Part shown: positions 55,109-64,000 of the stretch, piece by piece
Numbering within the stretch: the first letter of the stretch is position 1
Layout of the letters: every line of letters starts with the position of its first letter
Origin: DATLLJ01 sp965229885
GTDB taxonomy: Bacteria; Acidobacteriota; Vicinamibacteria; Vicinamibacterales; CAVVIG01
Assembly (NCBI GenBank): GCA_965229885.1
Contig: CBDDJX010000003.1
Location: 1,054,001 to 1,118,000, forward strand
Length of the DNA: 64,000 nucleotides
Direction: 5' to 3'
Position numbers and translations under genes: made by a program
The notes under the pieces: generated by a model
Databases searched by the model: none
What the model was told of the DNA's origin: nothing
What the model saw: the letters and a program-made list of their open reading frames with translations, nothing else

Positions 55109-55360
55109 CGGCTCTGCTTCGCGAAGAAGGCCGCCGCTTGTTTCAGGATGTCGCGCTCCTCGGCGAGGATCCGATTCGCTTTGCGGAGCCGTGCCAGCTC
55201 CTCCCGCTCCGCCGGCGTCAGGCCGGTCTTGCCTTTCGTCCGATCGGCTTGGGCGTGTCGGACCCAATGCGCCAGCGATGACGGCGTCAGATCCAGGTCG
55301 CGCGAGCCGGCACCGATTCGTCTTGCCCTCATCCAACACGAGCCGGACCGCGCCGGCCAT
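55109..55360 (-). pseudogene. IS3-family OrfA with one-base insertion
   Basis: MAGAVRLVLDEGKT is followed in another frame by IGAGSRDLDLTPSSLAHWVR, GLTPAEREELARLRKANRIL and ERDILKQAAAFFAKQSR, the HTH and leucine-zipper parts of OrfA. The extra base lies near 55318. Confidence 0.8.
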
Positions 55361-55585
55361 GAACTCCTCCGTGAACTGTCGTCACGCGCGTCGTCCCGCT
55401 CTGCGTGATCCCCTTCTGGACATCGTATCCACCTTTCGGATTGTGTCCACGAAACCGGATCAAGCTCACCCGTCCAGAATTGGAGATAACGAAGCCTATA
55501 CTTCACTAGCTCTCTTGCTTCGATTCGCACAGTCTACTGAGACAAATTGGAAGGTGTTGACCGCACGTCCAAGGAGGGCGCGACG

Positions 55586-57239
55586 ATGATTGCCGCCATC
55601 TACGCTCGCAAGAGCACCGAGCAAACCGGCGTCGCCGACGATCAGAAGTCCGTCGCTCGGCAGGTCGAACACGCCCACGCGTATGCCGCGAAAAGAGCTG
55701 GACGGTCGCCGACGAGCACGTCTACGTCGACGACGGGATCTCCGGCGCCGAGTTCACGAACCGGCCGGGTTTCCTACGGCTGATGAACGCGTTGAAACCG
55801 CGGGCGCCCTTTCAGGTGCTCGTCATGTCCGAAGAATCGCGACTCGGGCGCGAAAGTATCGAAGTGAGCTACGCGCTCAAGCAGTTGGTGCAGGCTGGTG
55901 TCCGCGTCTTTCTCTATCTGGAGGACCGGGAGCGCACGCTCGACAGCCCGATCGAGAAGGTCATGCTGTCGCTGGCCACGTTCGCCGACGAGCTGGAGCG
56001 TGAGAAGGCCCGCCAGCGGACATATGACGCGATGCTGCGGAAGGCGAAGGCCGGACACGTGACGGGCGGCGGCTGTTTCGGGTATCGGAACGTCGAGATC
56101 GTCGGCGCCGATGGCCGGCGCTCACACGTGGCGCGTGAGATCGAGCCGATTGAAGCCGAGATCGTCCGGACCATCTTTCGGCTGAGCGCCGAGGGCTACG
56201 GCGTGAAGGGCATCGCGAAACGACTGAACGACCAGGGCGCGCGGTCGCCGCGGGCACAGCAGGGGCGCTCACAGACCTGGGCGCCGACGTCGGTGCGGGC
56301 CGTGTTGTACCGGCCGCTCTACCGCGGCGAGATCGTGTGGAGTCAGACGCAGAAGCGCGATAAATGGGGCCGGACGCACCAGACGGCCCGCGCGGAGGCC
56401 GGCGGATTCGGCGGCTGGCGCCCGATCTGCGCATCGTCACGGACGAGGCCTGGGCCGCGGCTCGGCGCATCTATTTCCGCGCCAGCGGGCCGCAAGCCGG
56501 ACGGCCAGCGTTGGGTAGCCCGTCGAAGTACCTGCTGACCAACCTCGCGCTCTGTGGGTACTGCGGGGGACCGCTGAAGGTACGGACGAGGAGCCACGGG
56601 ACCGGCAGCAAGGCCTTCTATGGCTGCGCCTGGTACCACGAACGCGGCCGGAAGGCCTGCACGAACAGCGCCGACGTGCCGATGCTAGAGGCCGACGATA
56701 TCGTGCTCGAGGCCCTGCTCGACGACGTGCTCGATTCGACGCTGCTCAAGGACGCCGTGAACGAGGCGCTCCGGTTATTGCAGGGGGACGGCCCGACCGA
56801 TCGCCTCGCTCGGCTCGACGCCGAAATCGCGACGGTGACGCGCGAGCGTGACCGGCTCGTCGCCGCGATCGCGACGGGAGGCGAGCTCGGCGGGCTCCTG
56901 GAGGCGCTCAAGGTACGCGACACGCGACAGCAATCCCTCGAGGCTGAGCGTGACGCGCTGCGCGCACAACGGCCCCCGAAGGCGTCAGAGACGGCTCGGG
57001 TGCGCGATGAGCTATTGACCCTGGCTCAGAGCTGGCGGCGCGTGTTGGCGACCGACACGGCCAACGCGCGGCCGATCGTGACGACGTTGCTCAAGGGTCG
57101 GGTGACATTCAAACCGATAGCGGATCGGTTATCGGTGAGGCGCTGGATCATAAACGGCGAGGGGACACTCACAGCGTTATTTTCGCGAGTGCTTCCCCTT
57201 GGTATGGCGTCCCCAACGGGAGTCGAAGTGGCGCCATAA
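55586..57239 (+). pseudogene. Large serine recombinase, two frameshifts
   Basis: AAGGAGGG precedes ATG. The resolvase domain starts AAIYARKSTEQTG with the catalytic Ser in ARKST. A shift near 55693 separates it from WTVADEHVYVDDGISGAEFT; MSEESRLGRESIEVSYALKQ and SLATFADELEREKARQRTYD follow. The recombinase domain has GYRNVEIVGADGRRSHVARE and YRPLYRGEIVWSQTQKRDKW. A second shift near 56410 leads to the zinc-ribbon (CGYCGGPLKVRTR, CAWYHERGRKAC) and a coiled-coil tail. It probably once integrated an element here. Confidence 0.85.
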
Positions 57240-57773
57240 GTTATACCTAGTGAATGACTTAGTTTTCAAGTTCTAGAAGGTTGCCCCCAAAGTTACCCCC
57301 AAACCTTCTGGCTGCCCTCGGATGTCCCTGGCTTCGACGGGGGTTTCAGCGCCCCGGTCGGCCTTTTTCTCTGGCGCGTTTTGATCAGATCCGAAAACCG
57401 CGAGCGATCCTATTATCTATATATAGATGACCGCCGAACACACCCGCCGTTTTTGGTTTCACTAATACAACAGCAGTCAATCAACCAATCCACGGAGAAA
57501 CCAATAGCCATCCACGGCAACCAGAGTAAAGTCCAGGCTAACGCGGGTGCCATCACGATCCAGAATAAAGGTTCGTCGTGCCCGGCGTCACCGATAAGAT
57601 AGAAGAGCGGGAGGGCCTAGGCGTGCCGGAGTATTACAATGAAGCGGTGGAGTGTTTTTACCGCTCGTCCTCCGCATGAGACATTACGCATCCGCACGCA
57701 CATCAATCTGTCGAAATCAAGGGGGGAGGTGGGGTGATATTGGAGATGGCGAAGAGTTGATTTTAGGCCAAAG
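57240..57773. other. Intergenic, comparatively AT-rich
   Basis: About 530 bases. AGAAGGTT (57276-57283) and AACCTTCT (57302-57309) are inverted around GCCCCCAAAGTTACCCCC, possibly related to the recombinase's attachment site. A 73-codon frame at 57381 has no family likeness. The base composition differs from the flanks, suggesting foreign origin. Confidence 0.35.
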
Positions 57774-57799
57774 ACTCTGTCTAATTATTTAGACAGAGT
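57774..57799. promoter_or_regulatory. Perfect dyad before TonB receptor
   Basis: ACTCTGTCTAA-TTAT-TTAGACAGAGT: 11-base arms around a 4-base centre, ending nine bases before the receptor's GTG start. It could be an operator, or an RNA hairpin in the leader. No T run follows, so a terminator is less likely. Confidence 0.6.
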
Positions 57800-57808
57800 T
57801 ATATACCT

Positions 57809-60196
57809 GTGGATGGAATATATGTGTGGAAGAAGTTTGCGAAACTGAAGAATTTATTGGCGCGAATTATCATCGTGCTTTCGTTGTTGGCGATTTCCAC
57901 CACTGGTCTTGCGCAGGGGAGCGGTACGGTGACTGGTCGAGTTCTCGATCAGTCTGGCGCTGTGATTCCTGGTGTGTCCGTCCAGTTCGTGCCAGCCGCT
58001 ACACAGATGCCGGTCGAGGCCTTCACAGACGTTGTGGGAACGTATCGCTTCGTGAATGTACCGACAGGTCCGGGCGAATTAATGTTCCGCCTTATCAACT
58101 TCAGCGCCGTTAGGCGAGACATCGTCGTGATGGTAGGCGCCGGCGTGACGGATGACGTTGTCATGATTGTGGCCACGAGTGCAGACATCACGGTCACGGC
58201 GTCTCGAACGTTTAAAAACCTGGCCGACCTTGAGAATCCCAGGGAGACTTTGGTCGGTATCGCCAATGCGGGCAGCGAAGGCGCGATCACCGCGGCGCAG
58301 CTGGCGGTGAGGCCGATCAACAGAGCGACGGAGATTCTGGAGACCGTGCCGGGGATGGTCATCAGTCAGCACAGCGGCGAGGGTAAGGCCAACCAGTACT
58401 ATCTCCGCGGCTTTAACCTGGACCATGGCTTCGACTTCAGCCAAACGGTTGCGGGGGTTCCGGTCAATATGCCCAGCCACGCGCACTCACAGGGCTACGC
58501 AGACTCTAACTTTCTCATTCCGGAATTGGTCAGTGGTGTGCAGTTTCGAAAGGGTCCGTATTACGCGGAGAACGGGGATTTCTCATCGGCTGGTTCCGCG
58601 AACATTAATTATTCCAATGTCCTGAACCGGCCAATCGTTAAATTCAGCAGCGGGTCTTATGGGTTTCTCCGTTTTCTGGGGGCGGCGTCCCCGCGCGTTG
58701 GGTCGGGCCACCTGCTGGCGGCGGTCGAGTATGAAAAAGATGAAGGTCCCTGGGAGAGTCCGAACGGGTTGGATAAATATAATGGTGTTCTCCGGTACAG
58801 TCAGGGTGATGCGCGTAACGGATTGTCAGTGACGGTCATGGGCTACGCGAACCACTGGCATTCGACCGATCAGATCCCCCGGCGCGCTGTCGAGAGCGGC
58901 TTAATTGATCGTTTCGGATTTATCGAAGAGACGGATGGTGGTGAGACCTACCGGTATGTCGGGTCGCTCGACTGGCAGCAGTCTAGCATCAATAATTCGA
59001 CACGCGTGCTCGGGTATACGCAGCGGTACGGTGTTCAGTTGTTTCACAACTTTACGTATTTCCTGAACGATCCGGTCAACGGCGATCAGTTCGAACAGTT
59101 TGAGGAGCGTTGGACGACCGGCGGCAAGCTGACCCACTGGCGGATGGCGCGTGTGGGCGGCAAACCGTCTGAGAGTGCGTTCGGTGTGGATTTTCGGCAC
59201 GATTCAGTTGGGGGGCCGCTGGGGCTGTATCTCACTCGGGCGACCGAGCGGCTCTCGACAGGGCGTGCCGATGAGGTCGACCAATTCTCCGTTGGCTTCT
59301 TCGGACAGACCGAGATCGAATGGAGCCGCGTTACGCGGGTCACATTCGGATTACGCGGAGACGTCTATCACTGGGACGTGATGGCCGACAACCCACTTAA
59401 TTCAGGAACCAAGACTTCCGGCATCATGAGCCCCAAGGTATCGGCGGCGTTTGGTCCGTGGAGTGGAACCGAGTTGTATGCGAACTGGGGGCTTGGGTTC
59501 CACTCCAACTCGGCTCTGGGCATCATGTTGACTGCCGATCCCTTCACGAGCGAGGAGGTCAGTCCTTCGCCGGCGTTCGCTCGGTCCCACGGGGTGGAGT
59601 TCGGTGTCCGGACGGTAGCGGTGCCTCGGCTGCAGGCGACGGCGACTGCCTGGTATCTCGACTTTGATTCGGAGCTCATCTATGTCGGTGACTCGGGTAG
59701 AACCGTGGACGGGCCAGGCACCCGGCGATTCGGCTTCGAGGTCAGTAACTACTTCTACCCAAACTCGTGGACAACTTTAGACCTGGACGTCTCGTTCTCC
59801 CGGGCGAGGTTTATCGATGTCCCTGTCGGCGGACGCTTCGTGCCTGGGGCCCTGAACCGTGTCGTTGCTGGAGGTGTTACGGTGAACCCGCCAGCGGGTG
59901 TCATCGCCGGACCGTTCGGCAGCATCCGTCTACGACACTTCGGACCACGCGCGTTACTCGAAGACAACAGTATCAAGTCCGAGTCGACGACGTTTCTTAA
60001 CACCGAGATCGGGCACAAGTTCTCCGAACGGTTCCGGTTGATTCTTGAAGGGTTCAACATCTTAGATGCGGAGGCGTCCGACATTGACTACTACTTCGAG
60101 TCGCGCCTGCGCGACGAGTTAGAGCCAATCTCGGACGTGCACTTCCACGCCGCGATTCCTCGCTCGTATCGGTTGGCTTTACAGATAACGTTCTAG
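57809..60196 (+). CDS. TonB-dependent receptor with carboxypeptidase-regulatory domain
   Basis: A 795-residue outer-membrane importer. Signal peptide to about TTGLAQG; a carboxypeptidase-regulatory-like domain (VTGRVLDQSGAVIPGVSVQF); a plug domain (ATEILETVPGMVISQHSGEG, NQYYLRGFNLDHGFDFSQTV) and a 22-strand barrel ending in IPRSYRLALQITF with terminal Phe. The plug and the GFNLDHGTDF-like motif resemble CirA/siderophore-type receptors and not the SusC-like kind. Ligand unknown. GTG 57809 or GTG 57824 may be the start. A strong dyad lies just upstream, and no partner gene follows. Confidence 0.9.
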   Translation: MDGIYVWKKFAKLKNLLARIIIVLSLLAISTTGLAQGSGTVTGRVLDQSGAVIPGVSVQFVPAATQMPVEAFTDVVGTYRFVNVPTGPGELMFRLINFSAVRRDIVVMVGAGVTDDVVMIVATSADITVTASRTFKNLADLENPRETLVGIANAGSEGAITAAQLAVRPINRATEILETVPGMVISQHSGEGKANQYYLRGFNLDHGFDFSQTVAGVPVNMPSHAHSQGYADSNFLIPELVSGVQFRKGPYYAENGDFSSAGSANINYSNVLNRPIVKFSSGSYGFLRFLGAASPRVGSGHLLAAVEYEKDEGPWESPNGLDKYNGVLRYSQGDARNGLSVTVMGYANHWHSTDQIPRRAVESGLIDRFGFIEETDGGETYRYVGSLDWQQSSINNSTRVLGYTQRYGVQLFHNFTYFLNDPVNGDQFEQFEERWTTGGKLTHWRMARVGGKPSESAFGVDFRHDSVGGPLGLYLTRATERLSTGRADEVDQFSVGFFGQTEIEWSRVTRVTFGLRGDVYHWDVMADNPLNSGTKTSGIMSPKVSAAFGPWSGTELYANWGLGFHSNSALGIMLTADPFTSEEVSPSPAFARSHGVEFGVRTVAVPRLQATATAWYLDFDSELIYVGDSGRTVDGPGTRRFGFEVSNYFYPNSWTTLDLDVSFSRARFIDVPVGGRFVPGALNRVVAGGVTVNPPAGVIAGPFGSIRLRHFGPRALLEDNSIKSESTTFLNTEIGHKFSERFRLILEGFNILDAEASDIDYYFESRLRDELEPISDVHFHAAIPRSYRLALQITF

Positions 60197-60228
60197 TGGA
60201 TAGGTCTGGATGTTGATGGAGCGCAGTG

Positions 60229-60304
60229 TGGCGTCCCCAGCGGGATTCGAACCCGCGTTTTGGCCTTGAAAGGGCCACGTCCTGGGCCTCTGGACGATGG
60301 GGAC
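60229..60304 (-). tRNA. tRNA-Glu(TTC)
   Basis: Complete cloverleaf on the minus strand: acceptor GTCCCCA/TGGGGAC, D-arm with CCAGAGGCCCAGG, anticodon stem TGGCC/GGCCA around CTTTCAA (anticodon TTC), T-arm GCGGG-TTCGAAT-CCCGC, discriminator G and encoded CCA. 76 bases. Confidence 0.95.
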
Positions 60305-60329
60305 GGACGGCAGGATCAGGAACTGAAAA

Positions 60330-60785
60330 TCATAACATGCGGAAGAGTGGCCGGCCGGTGGCCATCCCAGGCCAAGGCATGCCCATGAGGAGCAGTAGCA
60401 GGGCGAGCCCGAAACAGATGAGGAGCCGTGTCTGCTTCCTGCCCGCGTCCGCGGTCTTCCGCGCGAGCACGCGTCCGACGTGCACGAGAATCGCAGCCGA
60501 GAGCATCATCGTGAGGTGCTCGACCGCCCAGAAGCGGAGCGTCGGATCGCGCATCGCGGCGCCGAAGTCTCTCATCGCCGCCGCGGTATAGGGACTGAGC
60601 ACGCCGTAGAGCAGCAGCCCGAGCAGGATCTGCACGTCGAGCGCGATCATGAAGATCAGGCCCCAGCGCTGTAAACGATGTGCCGCGCCGTCGCCTTTGC
60701 CGAGCGCCGCGAACGTGGCGCCGACGCCGGCGATGAGCGCCAGCCACCGAAGCCAGGAATGGAGGAAGAGAGCAGTTGAATACAT
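60330..60785 (-). CDS. Small integral membrane protein, unknown
   Basis: A 151-residue protein with four hydrophobic segments: FLHSWLRWLALIAGVGATFA, WGLIFMIALDVQILLGLLLY, VEHLTMMLSAAILVHVGRVL, LLICFGLALLLLLMGMPWPG. Conserved His residues in segments 1 and 3 (LHSW, VEHL, LVHVG) invite comparison with four-helix haem proteins, but no known family is certain. ATG 60785 is favoured over ATG 60809. It is convergent with nothing and directly upstream of tRNA-Glu on the same strand. Confidence 0.75.
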   Translation of the reverse strand: MYSTALFLHSWLRWLALIAGVGATFAALGKGDGAAHRLQRWGLIFMIALDVQILLGLLLYGVLSPYTAAAMRDFGAAMRDPTLRFWAVEHLTMMLSAAILVHVGRVLARKTADAGRKQTRLLICFGLALLLLLMGMPWPGMATGRPLFRML

Positions 60786-60848
60786 CGTGGTGTGACGATT
60801 TTCGCACACTTCGGGGCTGGGGAGCCTACGTGTCGAGCCATAAGATAA

Positions 60849-62161
60849 GTGTTACCGGGCGGCGCGTCGTCGCGCCATATTTGGTGTTACCGACGGGAAG
60901 AGGTCTTTGAGCGACAGGGCCGCGGAGACCCGCGCGGTCTTTGCGTGTGTCTCCGCGGCCCCCGCCGTCGAGGGCACCAGCCCGCGCCGATGATTCGCGA
61001 GGGCATAGACCCGCGCGAGCTTGCGGTCAATGCGCGCCGCGAGCGCGAACGGATCGAGCCGGTCCCGCTGGCGCACGAGCGCCACCACCTTCGCGGCGTG
61101 GGCCTGCGGGCAGGCCTGGACGCGCTCCAACGGGGTCTGCGGCGCGTCGTAGTACCGGCGCCGGCGGGCGCCGATGCGTTCTTTGCGCTGGAGTTGCACC
61201 GACGGCAGAAAGAGATTCTGCAACAGCCGCAGGTCGGCCTACACATCGTTCATCGCTGCGAGGGCCGCCGCCGAGTCATACCGCACATAGCCCATCAGCT
61301 TCCGGACGTGGGTCCAGTTCTTTTGTTCGATATGCGCGTTGTCGTTCTTCTTGTACGGCCGCCCCCGCGTGAATTGAATCTGCTGCGCCCGGCAGTACCG
61401 GTGCAGATGCGCGTTGATGAACTCCGAGCCGTTGTCGGAGTCGATCCCCCGGAGCGCGAAGGGCAAGGCCGCGCGCAAGTGGTCGAGCCGTTCCTGGACC
61501 CGGACCTGACTTTTCCCCATGACGGCGCCGTGTTCGACCCAGGTGGTCTGAATGTCGGTGAGATTCAGCGTATGGAGGAAGTCCCCATCGGCGCGGTCGC
61601 CCGAGTGACTCACCAGGTCCACCTCGGTGAAGCCGGGCTCGGTGACGTCCCAGTGATCGGTCTTGCCCAGAATGTGGTGCTTCAACAGCGGGCCGGGTTT
61701 GGTGCGCCCATACAGCCGTCAGCGGATCGTGCGCTGGTCGGGCGCCAGCAGGCGATCGATCTGGCGCGGGCTGATGGTGCGCACCTTCGCTTCGGTGGCG
61801 GGCGACACCGCGAGGCGGCGGCGGGCCCACGGCAGCCACGTCGGCAGCAGGGCCTTCAGGCGGCGGGCCCACGGATCGCCCGCCGCGACCCAGACCGCCC
61901 GGAGTGCCCGCACCCCCGCGGCGTCATAGCGCGTGGGTCGGCCCCGACGCGGGCCCCGCGGGGGCCGCACGGCTGGCCGCCGCCAGGCCCGAATGATCGC
62001 CTTCCGATGGTAGCCCGTCACCGTCACCGCCTCTGTGAGCACGCGCCCCTTCTCCGTCCGCGAGGCCCCCACGTACCGGTCCCGCATCGGCGCCAAATAC
62101 TCCGGCCTCGCCTGTGGTCCCACGCGGGTGCCCTCCTGTGGCACACCCGCTTGGGTAACAC
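60849..62161 (-). mobile_element. rve-type transposon with GTGTTACC terminal repeats
   Basis: GTGTTACC occurs at 60849 and 60884 on the left, and inverted (GGTAACAC) at 62154 on the right. The single transposase fills the space between. The IS family is not certain (IS21- or ISNCY-like). Confidence 0.7.
60852..62123 (-). pseudogene. Integrase-core transposase with two in-frame stops
   Basis: GGAGGG precedes a GTG at 62123. The frame reads RPEYLAPMRDRYVGASRTEK, VTVTGYHRKAIIRAWRRP and ISPRQIDRLLAPDQRTIR, then TGA (61719-61721). In the same frame it continues RLYGRTKPGPLLKHHILGKT with the catalytic motifs EVDLVSHSG, DSDNGSEFIN and NAHIEQKNW, TAG at 61239-61241, and the end YDAPQTPLERVQ. The two stops (CGA to TGA, TAC to TAG by comparison with relatives) are the only lesions. 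Confidence 0.8.
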
Positions 62162-62256
62162 CCTTTAGGGTGCGACGATCTTTCCTTCGGTCACACTTAC
62201 CATGGCGCGATACGAACCTTGACAGCGACCGGTGCTCTTCGGCGTAAAATCGAGTC

Positions 62257-63747
62257 ATGACACCAACCCATCCCGCCCCCACGGCTCCCACCGGGGTGAG
62301 GTTGACCGACGCTCGGTTGTTTCGGCAGTCGTGTTACATCGACGGCGCCTGGGTCACGGCACCCTCGGGCGCGACTATTCCAGTTGACGACCCGGCCACG
62401 GGCGCCATCATCGGTGCCGTCCCCCGTCTCGGCCGTGTCGAAACGCGCGAGGCCATCGACGCGGCCGCGCGCGCCCTTCCCGAGTGGCGGAAGAAACCCG
62501 CGAGGGAACGCGCCGCGGTCCTGCGGCGCTGGTTCGAGTTGGTGATCGCCAGCCAGGACGATCTGGCTCGCCTGATGACGACCGAGCAGGGCAAGCCGCT
62601 CGCGGAGGCGCGCGCCGAAGTGACGTACGCGGCGGCGTTTCTGGAATGGTTCGGCGAGGAGGCCAAACGCGTATACGGCGACACGATTCCCGGCCATCAG
62701 GCCGACAAACGCATCGTCGTCCTCAAGCAGCCGGTCGGCGTCGCCGCGTGCATCACGCCCTGGAACTTTCCCCTCGCGATGATCACGCGGAAGGAGGGGC
62801 CGGCGCTCGCGGCTGGCTGCACCGTGGTGCTGAAACCCGCGTCGCAGACGCCGTTCTCGGCCCTGGCGCTCGCCGAGCTTGCCGAGCGCGCGGGCGTTCC
62901 GAGGGGCGTGTTCAACGTGGTCACCGGATCGGCCGCCGACATCGGCGCCGAGCTGACGTCGAATCCGACAGTGCGGAAGCTGTCGTTCACCGGCTCCACC
63001 GAGGTTGGCAAGTCGCTGATGGCGCAGTGCGCGAGCACGATCAAGAAGCTGTCGCTCGAGCTTGGCGGCAACGCGCCGTTCATCGTGCTCGACGATGCGG
63101 ATCTGGATGCGGCCGTGGAAGGCACGATCGCGTCGAAGTATCGCAATAGCGGGCAGACGTGCGTCTGCGCGAACCGGCTGCTCGTGCAGGACCGCGTGTA
63201 CGACGCGTTCGCGGTGAAGCTGGTCGAAGCCGTGAAGAAGCTGAGGCCCGCGCCGGGGCTCGAGCCGGGCTCGACTCAGGGCCCGCTGATTGACGAACGT
63301 GCGGTCGAAAAGGTGGAGCAGCACATCAACGACGCGCTCGCCAAAGGCGCTCGTCTCGTCGCCGGCGGTCACCGCCATGCGCTCGGCGGCCGCTTTTTCG
63401 AGCCGACGGTGTTGACCGATGTCACGCCCGGGATGATCCTCGCGCGCGAGGAAACGTTCGGGCCAGTCGCGCCGCTCTTCAGGTTCGCGAGCGACGAGGA
63501 GGCGATCCGGCTGGCGAACGACACGGAGTCCGGCCTGGCCGCGTACTTTTACGGCCGCGACGTGGGACGCGTCTGGCGCATGGCCGAAGCGCTCGAATAT
63601 GGAATGGTGGGAATCAACACCGGGACGATCTCCACCGAGGTGGCCCCCTTCGGCGGAATGAAGGAATCGGGCCTCGGCCGAGAGGGATCGAAATACGGGA
63701 TCGAGGAGTTCCTCGAGGTCAAGTACTTGTGCTTCGGTGGCATCTGA
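62257..63747 (+). CDS. gabD: Succinate-semialdehyde-type NAD(P)+ aldehyde dehydrogenase
   Basis: Oxidises succinate semialdehyde or a similar aldehyde to the acid. 496 residues in the ALDH fold: NAD-binding TPWNFPLAMITRK and FTGSTEVGKSLM, general base Glu in LELGGNAPFIV, nucleophile Cys in NSGQTCVCANRLLV with a second Cys two residues on (the redox pair known in some SSADHs), and EETFGPVAPLFRF and PFGGMKESGLGREGSKYG at the end. This pattern fits GabD best. No GABA transaminase is nearby. The ATG lies about 95 bases from a decayed transposon, so its promoter may overlap that element's end. Confidence 0.92.
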   Translation: MTPTHPAPTAPTGVRLTDARLFRQSCYIDGAWVTAPSGATIPVDDPATGAIIGAVPRLGRVETREAIDAAARALPEWRKKPARERAAVLRRWFELVIASQDDLARLMTTEQGKPLAEARAEVTYAAAFLEWFGEEAKRVYGDTIPGHQADKRIVVLKQPVGVAACITPWNFPLAMITRKEGPALAAGCTVVLKPASQTPFSALALAELAERAGVPRGVFNVVTGSAADIGAELTSNPTVRKLSFTGSTEVGKSLMAQCASTIKKLSLELGGNAPFIVLDDADLDAAVEGTIASKYRNSGQTCVCANRLLVQDRVYDAFAVKLVEAVKKLRPAPGLEPGSTQGPLIDERAVEKVEQHINDALAKGARLVAGGHRHALGGRFFEPTVLTDVTPGMILAREETFGPVAPLFRFASDEEAIRLANDTESGLAAYFYGRDVGRVWRMAEALEYGMVGINTGTISTEVAPFGGMKESGLGREGSKYGIEEFLEVKYLCFGGI

Positions 63748-63766
63748 GACGATTAAGATAGAGGAT

Positions 63767-64000
63767 ATGGCCCCCTGGACCACGTCGCGTTGGAGATGGG
63801 CCGGCGCCGGACTCCTGCTCGCCACCGTCCTGTCCGTTTCAGGCGACGCCCAGCAGGCTGGCCCCGTCGAAGGGCGGCAGGCTCCTCCGCCCGAAAACGG
63901 ACAACAGCCGCCGCCGATCTTTCGGACCGGCATCAACTTCGTCCGCGTCGACGTCATCGTCACCGACAACAAGACCGGTCAGCCGGTCGTCGATCTGGAG
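63767..64000 (+). CDS. VWFA-related Acidobacterial protein (3' end outside window)
   Basis: Signal peptide (GLLLATVLSVSGDAQQ), a Pro/Gln-rich linker (PPPENGQQPPP), then FRTGINFVRVDVIVTDNKTG, which is the conserved opening of VWA-domain proteins of the Acidobacterial VWFA-related type (TIGR03436). GAGGAT precedes the ATG. The VWA domain itself lies beyond the window. Role unknown; secreted. Confidence 0.85.
   Translation, partial: MAPWTTSRWRWAGAGLLLATVLSVSGDAQQAGPVEGRQAPPPENGQQPPPIFRTGINFVRVDVIVTDNKTGQPVVDLE

Larger units (their letters stand above)
53779..55468 (-). mobile_element. IS3-family element (second type), with rearranged left end
   Basis: Ends TGAGCTTGATCCGATCTGGTGG and, inverted on the right, TGAGCTTGATCCGGTTTCGTGG. 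A 121-base block of the left end occurs twice (53829-53949 and 54165-54285) with about 215 foreign bases between, so two copies or ends have recombined. OrfB is intact; orfA has one extra base (GATTCGTCTTG versus GATCGTCTTG in the 31.8-kb copy). Confidence 0.85.

Noticed and set aside
60849..62168. 439-codon plus-strand frame over the transposon
   Set aside because: The opposite strand carries recognisable DDE motifs; this is its shadow.
62197..63972. 591-codon open frame on the minus strand
   Set aside because: Antisense to a clear aldehyde dehydrogenase; no domain likeness, only a by-product of high GC codon use.
1..64000. CRISPR array
   Set aside because: No regularly spaced repeats and no cas genes were seen.

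Overview
The window is GC-rich and almost certainly comes from an Acidobacteriota genome, probably of the Vicinamibacteria type. The evidence is the start of a VWFA-related lipoprotein-like gene at the right edge, a TonB receptor with a carboxypeptidase-regulatory N-domain, a CBM9-like/DUF5916 outer-membrane protein, and a large paralogous family of secreted proteins built on a WGxPDLQGxW start and a CHEGNY end. This placement is inferred from protein families, not from a database search.

Left flank (1-6.8 kb) is ordinary core genome: uvrC (cut by the window start), an M50 protease, trpS, scpA and scpB in one tightly overlapping series, then rluB and cmk diverging from each other. Two REP-like palindromes sit inside coding sequence here, one in frame in uvrC and one translated as the N-terminus of trpS. 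Right flank (57.8-64 kb) is again ordinary: a TonB-dependent receptor, tRNA-Glu(TTC), a small membrane protein, a decayed transposon, an aldehyde dehydrogenase of the succinate-semialdehyde type, and a truncated VWA-domain gene.

Between about 6.9 and 57.3 kb lies a scarred accessory region. It holds three tRNA 3'-end remnants (Ser-type at 9.1 kb, Thr-CGT at 13.7 kb, Ala-GGC at 53.2 kb) that look like attachment-site scars. It also holds three almost identical copies of one IS3-family element that share the same inactivating lesions, a second IS3-family element in one full and several partial copies, an IS110-family element nested inside one of those partial copies, IS6-like and IS630-like remnants, a group II intron reverse-transcriptase fragment and a frameshifted large serine recombinase. 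Many passenger genes are broken: YceI, PilT with its ATPase core deleted, GH15, VOC, gamma-glutamyltransferase, a methyltransferase, SGNH hydrolase, Sel1 and a Ser/Thr kinase.

Intact cargo includes a tandem 1.52-kb duplication of a WGxPDLQGxW gene plus further paralogues, a GT4 glycosyltransferase, a DUF5916 protein, a PHB-depolymerase-like esterase, an MltD-type lytic transglycosylase, a MoaD/ThiS-like protein overlapping a BNR-type propeller gene, an OxlT-like carrier, a membrane-bound spermidine-synthase-like TPR fusion and a cytochrome-c-biogenesis-like membrane protein. The most coherent unit is a four-gene operon on the minus strand (asnB, a SAM methyltransferase, an osmoprotectant ABC ATPase and a permease/binding-protein fusion, 38.4-33.3 kb). 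All its members are intact, and three of the four overlap by ATGA. It is the best candidate for an uncharacterised pathway, possibly making or taking up an amidated or methylated osmolyte.
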